Positions 16,215 to 21,013 of a stretch of 21,013 nt of DNA are shown piece by piece. The stretch is taken from NCBI GenBank assembly GCA_025455635.1, contig JALOMF010000007.1, positions 1-21,013 of the forward strand. Direction: 5' to 3'. Numbering within the stretch: the first letter of the stretch is position 1; every line of letters starts with the position of its first letter. A program made the position numbers and the translations under genes. The notes beneath the pieces were generated by a model that saw only the letters and a list, made by a program, of their open reading frames with translations, had not been told where the DNA came from and did no database searches. The DNA comes from Saprospiraceae bacterium. Lineage in GTDB: Bacteria; Bacteroidota; Bacteroidia; Chitinophagales; Saprospiraceae.

Positions 16215-17159
16215 TTGAAAAAGAGAGTACTCATTACCGGCGCAGCCGGATTCATTGGCTCGCATCTTTGCGACCGCATGTTGGCCGAAGGCTACCACGT
16301 CATCGGCATGGACAACCTGCTCACGGGCAGTTTGGAAAACATCGAACACCTGTTTCCACGGGATGATTTCGATTTCTACCACCACGACATCACCAAGTTC
16401 GTACACGTGCCGGGCGACATCCACTACATCCTGCACTTCGCCAGCCCTGCTAGCCCGATTGACTACTTGGAAATGCCCATACAAACCCTGAAAGTGGGGG
16501 CTTTGGGCACGCACAACATGCTCGGTGTGGCCAAGGCCAAAGGCGCAAGAATCCTCGTGGCTTCTACTTCTGAAGTGTATGGCGACCCGCTCATTCACCC
16601 ACAAGTCGAAGAGTATTGGGGCAACGTGAACCCGGTAGGCCCTCGTGGCGTGTACGACGAGGCCAAGCGGTTTTTGGAAGCCATCACGATGGGCTATCAT
16701 ACTTACCACGGCGTCGAGACCCGCATCATCCGTATTTTCAATACTTACGGCCCACGCATGAGGGTAAACGACGGGCGGGTGCTTCCGGCGTTTTTCTCAC
16801 AAGCAATCCGTGGTGAGGGCTTGACCGTGTTCGGGGATGGCTCACAGACCCGCAGCTTCTGCTACGTGGACGACCTCGTGGAAGGCATCTACCGCCTCCT
16901 CCTGAGCGACTACGACAAGCCGATGAATATTGGCAATCCGCAGGAAATCACGGTGCTTCAGTTTGCACATGAGATATTGGATTTGGTGAAAAACCCCAAG
17001 GCCCATATCATCTACAACCCGCTGCCGACCGACGACCCGAAGCAGCGCAAACCCGACATCACCAAGGCCACGAATATTCTCGGCTGGGCACCTAAGTTCG
17101 ACCGGGAGGAAGGGCTACGGTTGACTTATGAGTACTTTAAAAAAGCGGTGAAAGTATAA
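16215..17159 (+). CDS. UDP-glucuronate decarboxylase (UDP-xylose synthase)
   Basis: This extended SDR enzyme uses bound NAD to convert UDP-glucuronate to UDP-xylose. The Rossmann motif GAAGFIGS is at residues 9-16, the catalytic strand STSEVYGDP at 117-125, and the catalytic YxxxK is Tyr147-Lys151 in GVYDEAKR. The stretches VNPVGPRG, RIFNTYGPRM, NDGRVLPAF and GSQTRSFCYVDDLV match UXS-type decarboxylases closely, which separates it from epimerases. No ATG stands near the N-terminus; TTG at 16215 gives the family's usual start KKRVLITGAAGF and 314 residues, while a GTG at 16155 would add 20 unconserved residues. It heads a probable two-gene unit with the dTDP-glucose dehydratase, likely supplying surface polysaccharide. 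Confidence 0.9.
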   Translation: MKKRVLITGAAGFIGSHLCDRMLAEGYHVIGMDNLLTGSLENIEHLFPRDDFDFYHHDITKFVHVPGDIHYILHFASPASPIDYLEMPIQTLKVGALGTHNMLGVAKAKGARILVASTSEVYGDPLIHPQVEEYWGNVNPVGPRGVYDEAKRFLEAITMGYHTYHGVETRIIRIFNTYGPRMRVNDGRVLPAFFSQAIRGEGLTVFGDGSQTRSFCYVDDLVEGIYRLLLSDYDKPMNIGNPQEITVLQFAHEILDLVKNPKAHIIYNPLPTDDPKQRKPDITKATNILGWAPKFDREEGLRLTYEYFKKAVKV

Positions 17160-17163
17160 TTGT

Positions 17164-17248
17164 AATTCGTGATTTGTAATTCGTGATTCGTCCGTCGCTT
17201 TGACCCACGAATCACGAATCACGAGTCACGAATCACCAGTCACGAATC
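17164..17248 (+). repeat. Inverted array of 7-bp repeats between two sugar genes
   Basis: Four heptamers of the form (A/G)ATT(C/T)GT (17164-17191) face six heptamers in the opposite sense, ACGAATC with variants ACGAGTC and ACCAGTC (17207-17248), across a 15-base gap. The two sides are nearly complementary and can fold into a stem of about 28 bp with two G-T wobbles and two A-C mismatches. There is no T tract, so it is not a typical terminator. It fills nearly the whole spacer between the two genes. Confidence 0.85.
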
Positions 17249-17258
17249 AAACATAAAA

Positions 17259-18305
17259 ATGAAAAAGGTACTAATCACTGGCGGTGCAGGCTTCATTGGC
17301 TCGCATGTCGTTAGGCTTTTTGTCAATAAATACCCTGACTATCAGATAGTTAACTTGGATAAGTTGACCTATGCTGGCAATTTGGAAAACCTCAAGGATA
17401 TTGAGGATAAGCCGAACTACGATTTCGTAAAAGGCGATATTACCGATGCTGCGTTCATCCTGGATTTGTTCAAAGACCATGATTTTAGCGGCGTTATCCA
17501 CCTTGCTGCCGAGTCGCATGTTGACCGTTCCATCACCAATCCGTTGGAGTTCATCGAGACGAACGTCATCGGGACTTTCAACCTGCTGAACGCTGCCAAA
17601 ACGGCATGGAAGGACAGCATGGAAGGCCGGGTGTTTTACCATGTTTCTACCGATGAGGTCTATGGCTCCTTGGGCGATGAGGGTTTTTTCTTAGAAACAA
17701 CAGCCTACGACCCACGCTCGCCGTACTCGGCCTCGAAGGCCAGCAGCGACCATTTCGTGCGGGCGTTCCACCACACCTACCACCTGCCGGTGCTGCTGTC
17801 CAATTGCTCGAACAACTACGGGCCGAACCATTTCCCGGAGAAGCTCATCCCTTTGGTCATCAACAACATCAAGCACAGCAAGCCGCTGCCCATCTACGGT
17901 GACGGCAAGTACACCCGTGACTGGCTCTGGGTGAAAGACCATGCCGATGCCATTGACACCATTTTCCACAAGGGCAAAATCGGTGAGACCTACAATATCG
18001 GTGGCAACAACGAGCGGAAGAACATCGAGCTGGTGACCACCCTCTGCGACATCATGGACGAGCTGCTGGGCCGTGCGCCCGGTACCAGCCGTGGCCTCAT
18101 CACCTACGTGAAAGACCGCCCCGGCCACGACCGCCGCTACGCCATTGACTCCACCAAGCTGCAAACGGAACTCGGCTGGGAACCAACCATCCAGCCAGAA
18201 GAAGGCCTGCGCCTGACGGCAAAATGGTACTTGGAGAACGAAGAGTGGCTGGACCACGTGACATCAGGGGCTTACCAGCAATATTATGCTGGGCAGTATG
18301 CCTAG
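17259..18305 (+). CDS. rfbB: dTDP-glucose 4,6-dehydratase
   Basis: RfbB (RmlB) dehydrates dTDP-glucose to dTDP-4-keto-6-deoxyglucose, the entry to dTDP-rhamnose and other deoxysugars. The 348 residues show the NAD motif GGAGFIGS (8-15), HLAAESHVDRS (81-91), the catalytic STDEVYG (130-136) with Thr-Asp-Glu, and YSASKAS with Tyr156 and Lys160. NCSNNYGP and RDWLWVKDHADAI follow. The Asp-Glu pair is diagnostic of this dehydratase against other extended SDRs. The ATG at 17259 follows an A-rich leader (CATAAAA). The genes for the other rhamnose steps (rfbA, rfbC, rfbD) are absent from the window. The gene is probably cotranscribed with the decarboxylase across the heptamer array. Confidence 0.95.
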   Translation: MKKVLITGGAGFIGSHVVRLFVNKYPDYQIVNLDKLTYAGNLENLKDIEDKPNYDFVKGDITDAAFILDLFKDHDFSGVIHLAAESHVDRSITNPLEFIETNVIGTFNLLNAAKTAWKDSMEGRVFYHVSTDEVYGSLGDEGFFLETTAYDPRSPYSASKASSDHFVRAFHHTYHLPVLLSNCSNNYGPNHFPEKLIPLVINNIKHSKPLPIYGDGKYTRDWLWVKDHADAIDTIFHKGKIGETYNIGGNNERKNIELVTTLCDIMDELLGRAPGTSRGLITYVKDRPGHDRRYAIDSTKLQTELGWEPTIQPEEGLRLTAKWYLENEEWLDHVTSGAYQQYYAGQYA

Positions 18306-18312
18306 GGAAAAC

Positions 18313-18347
18313 AAAAAAGCCGCTTAGTTCAACTGAGCGGCTTTTTT
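18313..18347. terminator. Bidirectional intrinsic terminator
   Basis: Two 16-base arms (18313-18328 and 18332-18347) pair with a single T-G wobble around a 3-base loop. The core is GCCGCT/GAGCGGC, with A6 on one flank and T6 on the other, so it can stop transcription from both sides. It sits between the convergent dehydratase and response-regulator genes. Confidence 0.9.
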
Positions 18348-18369
18348 GTTTGTGGAATGCAGCGGAATT

Positions 18370-19005
18370 TTACACCAAACCCTCGTTCATCGCATACCGT
18401 ACCAGCTCCGACACCGTTCCGAGTTTCAGTTTTTTCATGATGTTCTTGCGGTGGGTGTAAACGGTGTGAGGGCTGAGGTTGAGCTGCCCTGCGATTTCCT
18501 TGGCGATAAGTCCATTGGCCACGAGCCGCACGATGTCCACCTCACGGGGCGAAAGCGGGGTGGGGGAGCAGTCAGCTTCCTTGGGAAAGGACTTTTCGAG
18601 GAGATGGTTTAGTACGTTGGTGCAGTAGAATTTTTCATTGCGGGCAGTGGCTTCCACGGCGTCCATGATTTCCTTTTCGCCGCAGTGTTTGGACAAAAAG
18701 CTGTTCACACCACTTTCCAGCACTTGGTAAATGGTCTTTTTGTCATCGTCGCCACTGATGATGATGAGCCGTGAATTGGGGGAGGCCTGCCTTATTTTAC
18801 CAACAGTTTCCGTGGAGAATTTGCCGGGCTGGGCATAGTCCAATACGACGATATCGGCTTGGGTGGATTTGAGTTTGTGCAGCAATTGCGGCTCCGAACT
18901 GGCTTCGCCCACCAGCTCACAGGAGGGCACTTCAGCCAGAATATGACGCAGGCCCACCCTGGTCAGGTAATGGGCGTCGGCGATTATCACAGCTGATTTT
19001 TGCAT
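18370..19005 (-). CDS. NarL/FixJ-type response regulator
   Basis: The ATG at 19005 gives 211 residues; an upstream TTG at 19026 overlaps a promoter-like box. The N-terminal receiver domain has the phosphoacceptor Asp56 (VVLDY), Ser84 in IIISGDD and Lys106 in FLSKH. The acidic pair near the start is reduced to one Asp (IIADAH, Asp10-Ala11). The C-terminal LuxR-type helix-turn-helix runs through LSPREVDIVRLVANG and LSPHTVYTHRKNIMKKL. It should bind DNA as a phosphorylation-controlled dimer. No histidine kinase is adjacent, so it is an orphan regulator here. It follows the TonB-receptor gene on the same strand, with a 108-base gap, and ends at a shared terminator. Confidence 0.9.
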   Translation of the reverse strand: MQKSAVIIADAHYLTRVGLRHILAEVPSCELVGEASSEPQLLHKLKSTQADIVVLDYAQPGKFSTETVGKIRQASPNSRLIIISGDDDKKTIYQVLESGVNSFLSKHCGEKEIMDAVEATARNEKFYCTNVLNHLLEKSFPKEADCSPTPLSPREVDIVRLVANGLIAKEIAGQLNLSPHTVYTHRKNIMKKLKLGTVSELVRYAMNEGLV

Positions 19006-19023
19006 AATTTCCTTTTTGCGCTG

Positions 19024-19031
19024 CAAACTTA
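19024..19031 (-). promoter_or_regulatory. Possible -7 promoter element of the response regulator
   Basis: On the minus strand TAAGTTTG matches the Bacteroidota -7 consensus TAnnTTTG, 18 bases upstream of the ATG at 19005. No TTG stands at the usual -33 distance, where the sequence is A-rich, so this is only half a promoter. Confidence 0.35.
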
Positions 19032-19113
19032 ATGTACTTACTTGGATTTTTATGTTTATTTAGATTTAATTCAAATTGAAATAATGGATTTTCCAATTCC
19101 CTGCTAGGGTCGG

Positions 19114-21013
19114 TTACTTGAATTCCATAATGTAGCGCAAGCTGGGGAAGAAGGGCACCAGGGCTACAGCGACGACGTTGCGGGTAAGCTTGCCATTTTC
19201 GTCAAAGCTGTCACGGCGGGTATGGTAAACAGGGTTTTGTTGCACGTAGGTATTGTATGCGCCAAGTTTTAGGGTATGGTTGATGTTCCTGACGCTGAAA
19301 TTGTGGTTGAAGGAAAAGTCGAGCCGATGATAAGGGGCCATCCTGAAGGGGTTCAGTTCCGTGATGACGCTCACCGTGTTTATTTCAGTTGGGGCGCCAC
19401 CAATAGGTTGTTCTACTTCGAACTGAACGGAAGGGAACGTGAACGCAGTGCCCGTGGCAAAGGTGAATCCTGCCGAAAACTCCCAGCTTTTGCTCATTTT
19501 GTAGAGGTACTGGACGTTGAAGTTGTGCCGCCTGTCCAAGCGGAGCGGGTATTTTTTGCCGTTGTTTACGCCGGGGCCTGGCTGTGAATCGTTTTGCCCA
19601 AACTGGCGGTCGGAGTGTGCATAGGTGTAGCTGAACCAGCCGCCCATTTTGCCCCGTTCTACTTTTACCAAAAGCTCGACACCATAGGCCCAGCCCTTGC
19701 CTTGGGCAATATCGTCCTGCCAGTTGGTCGAATTGACGGTTTCGAGCGTGCCGCCTTGGTAGTAAATGATGCTGCTGAGTAGCTTGTAGTAACCCTCTAG
19801 GTCAATGGTGAGCCACGGTTTCGGGCGGTACTTGGAGCCTAAACTTAGCTGCCAAGCCCGTTGTGGCGGAGCATGTTCGGTGGCACTCACCCAGAGGTCT
19901 TTAGGGAGGCCAATATTGGTAGGGCTTAACAAATGCAGGAACTGGGTATTGTAGGTTGCGGTCAGGTTGTACGATACATTTTGACCTTCGAAGAAATTCA
20001 AAATCAGCCTGGGTTGCGGCGCAAAAAACTTCTTGCCATTGACAATCAAAAGCGAGCCTCTGAAGCCGATATTTGCATGGATATTGTCATTGATTTTCAC
20101 TTCGTCCTGCACATAAACGTCAAATTCACTGGAAATGAGCGGGTTTTTCAAGTAGGCACCAATCGTGTCCCTGATTTCGGCATCAAAAATGGTCACTTCC
20201 TCAAAGCTGACGATTCCCGGCTGGAATTTGTGCCGAATGAAACTGGTGCCAAAACGGAACCGGTGCTTCCTGAAAGTGGTGTAATCGAAATCTGTTTTCA
20301 AGCCAATATCATTGATGCTGGATTTGTATTTTTGAAAAAACACATCCCTCGTAATCCGAGCATCCCCCCTCAGCAGGTCAAGGTCAACCAACTCCTCTGA
20401 ATTGTAGAAATATTGGCTGTAAATGGCCGTGACGTTTGCAAAAATTTTCTCTGAAATCAAGTGGTTCCACCGCAGCGAAGTTATTTTGTTGCCCCAATTG
20501 ATGACCTCTTCGTTAGAAACGATGGAGAGTGTGTCGGTGAACCACCGGTCCTGGCTAATCTTATTCGTGAAATTGTCTTTGCCGTTGTAAATGCTCAGGT
20601 GCAGCCTGTCTTTTGGTGAAATGGCGAAATTCACCTTACCGTTAAAATCGCTGAAATAATATTTGAGGAAGCCGTATTTACCGTCATTTTCCCGGATTCG
20701 CCTGCTAATCGGCACCGAAAAAAAGTCAAGTAACGACCTCCTGCCCGACACAAACCAAGAGCCTTTTCCCTTGGCGAGCGGGCCTTCCACGGTCATTTGT
20801 AGGGAGCTAACGCCCATTTCCACTTCCCCTTGCACCTTTTTAGTATTGCCTTCTTTGGTCTGGATGTCCCAAATGGACGAAACCCTGCCGCCGTATTGCG
20901 CTGGGAAATTGCCTTTCATGATTCTAGCGCTGCGCACAGCGGCAGTATTGTAAATGGAATAAAGACCTAGCCCATGAGAAGCGTTGTAAACGGGCACACC
21001 GTCAAGCAGAAAC
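19114..21013 (-). CDS. TonB-dependent outer-membrane receptor (C-terminal part)
   Basis: The reading frame is open to the right edge, so the N-terminus is missing; about 632 residues are visible. The first visible residues, LLDGVPVYNASHGLG then MKGNFPAQYGGRVSS and IQTKEGN, are the second half of a TonB plug domain. The rest alternates amphipathic strands and aromatic girdle residues as in a 22-strand barrel. Late segments HRLDFSFNHNF and LRYIMEFK end the barrel with the aromatic C-terminus needed for outer-membrane insertion. The family imports substrates using TonB energy; the substrate cannot be told from this part. No SusD-like gene follows, so it is not an ordinary SusCD pair on the visible side. 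The product is clearly secreted, but its signal lies outside the window. Confidence 0.9.
   Translation of the reverse strand, partial: FLLDGVPVYNASHGLGLYSIYNTAAVRSARIMKGNFPAQYGGRVSSIWDIQTKEGNTKKVQGEVEMGVSSLQMTVEGPLAKGKGSWFVSGRRSLLDFFSVPISRRIRENDGKYGFLKYYFSDFNGKVNFAISPKDRLHLSIYNGKDNFTNKISQDRWFTDTLSIVSNEEVINWGNKITSLRWNHLISEKIFANVTAIYSQYFYNSEELVDLDLLRGDARITRDVFFQKYKSSINDIGLKTDFDYTTFRKHRFRFGTSFIRHKFQPGIVSFEEVTIFDAEIRDTIGAYLKNPLISSEFDVYVQDEVKINDNIHANIGFRGSLLIVNGKKFFAPQPRLILNFFEGQNVSYNLTATYNTQFLHLLSPTNIGLPKDLWVSATEHAPPQRAWQLSLGSKYRPKPWLTIDLEGYYKLLSSIIYYQGGTLETVNSTNWQDDIAQGKGWAYGVELLVKVERGKMGGWFSYTYAHSDRQFGQNDSQPGPGVNNGKKYPLRLDRRHNFNVQYLYKMSKSWEFSAGFTFATGTAFTFPSVQFEVEQPIGGAPTEINTVSVITELNPFRMAPYHRLDFSFNHNFSVRNINHTLKLGAYNTYVQQNPVYHTRRDSFDENGKLTRNVVAVALVPFFPSLRYIMEFK

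Noticed and set aside
17164..17248. CRISPR array
   Set aside because: Units are 7 bp, directly adjacent and in two orientations; there are no spacers and no cas genes.
17691..18257. Minus-strand open frame (188 codons) opposite rfbB
   Set aside because: The plus strand carries unmistakable dehydratase motifs; the antisense frame is a shadow.

Overview
The window looks like a chromosomal segment of a Bacteroidota bacterium, probably from the Saprospiria/Chitinophagia side of the phylum. The signs are type IX secretion (T9SS) hallmarks: a PorP/SprF-family protein, a PorE-like tether, and a giant SprB-repeat protein ending in a type A sorting tail. There are also a TonB-dependent receptor, signal peptides with Gln at or near the cleavage site, and promoter-like elements of the Bacteroidota form TTG-N19/20-TAnnTTTG. 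Base composition is roughly balanced and I see no rRNA, tRNA, insertion sequence or CRISPR array. The lineage is an inference from gene content only.

Layout. 1-2783 is on the minus strand: the first 66 codons of a secreted GH95-like glycosidase, a small membrane protein with an anti-sigma-type zinc motif, and a divergent double-AAA+ Clp-like ATPase that overlaps the small gene by an ATGA. 2986-6948 is on the plus strand: a lipoprotein, then a PorE-like TPR/PD40/regulatory-domain protein that ends in two SPOR-like domains instead of OmpA. 6951-9869 is on the minus strand: truC, a DUF2795 protein, a beta-solenoid-like protein without a signal peptide, and a PorP/SprF-family protein. 9929-15925 is on the plus strand: coaE and a 1654-residue T9SS cargo protein with ten SprB repeats. 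16215-18305 is on the plus strand: UDP-glucuronate decarboxylase and dTDP-glucose 4,6-dehydratase, separated by an inverted array of 7-bp repeats. 18370-21013 is on the minus strand: a NarL/LuxR response regulator and the C-terminal part of a TonB-dependent receptor.

How the genes may work together. Much of the window serves the cell envelope. The PorE-like protein and the PorP/SprF protein belong to T9SS-associated families, and the SprB-repeat protein is a likely T9SS substrate. The two nucleotide-sugar enzymes would feed surface polysaccharide, and the TonB receptor and secreted glycosidase suggest glycan use. truC and coaE are housekeeping genes. The least conventional items are the Clp-like ATPase (D1 lacks arginine fingers, D2 lacks its aromatic pore loop) with its coupled zinc-motif membrane protein, the SPOR-for-OmpA swap in the PorE-like protein, and the heptamer repeat hairpin between the sugar genes.
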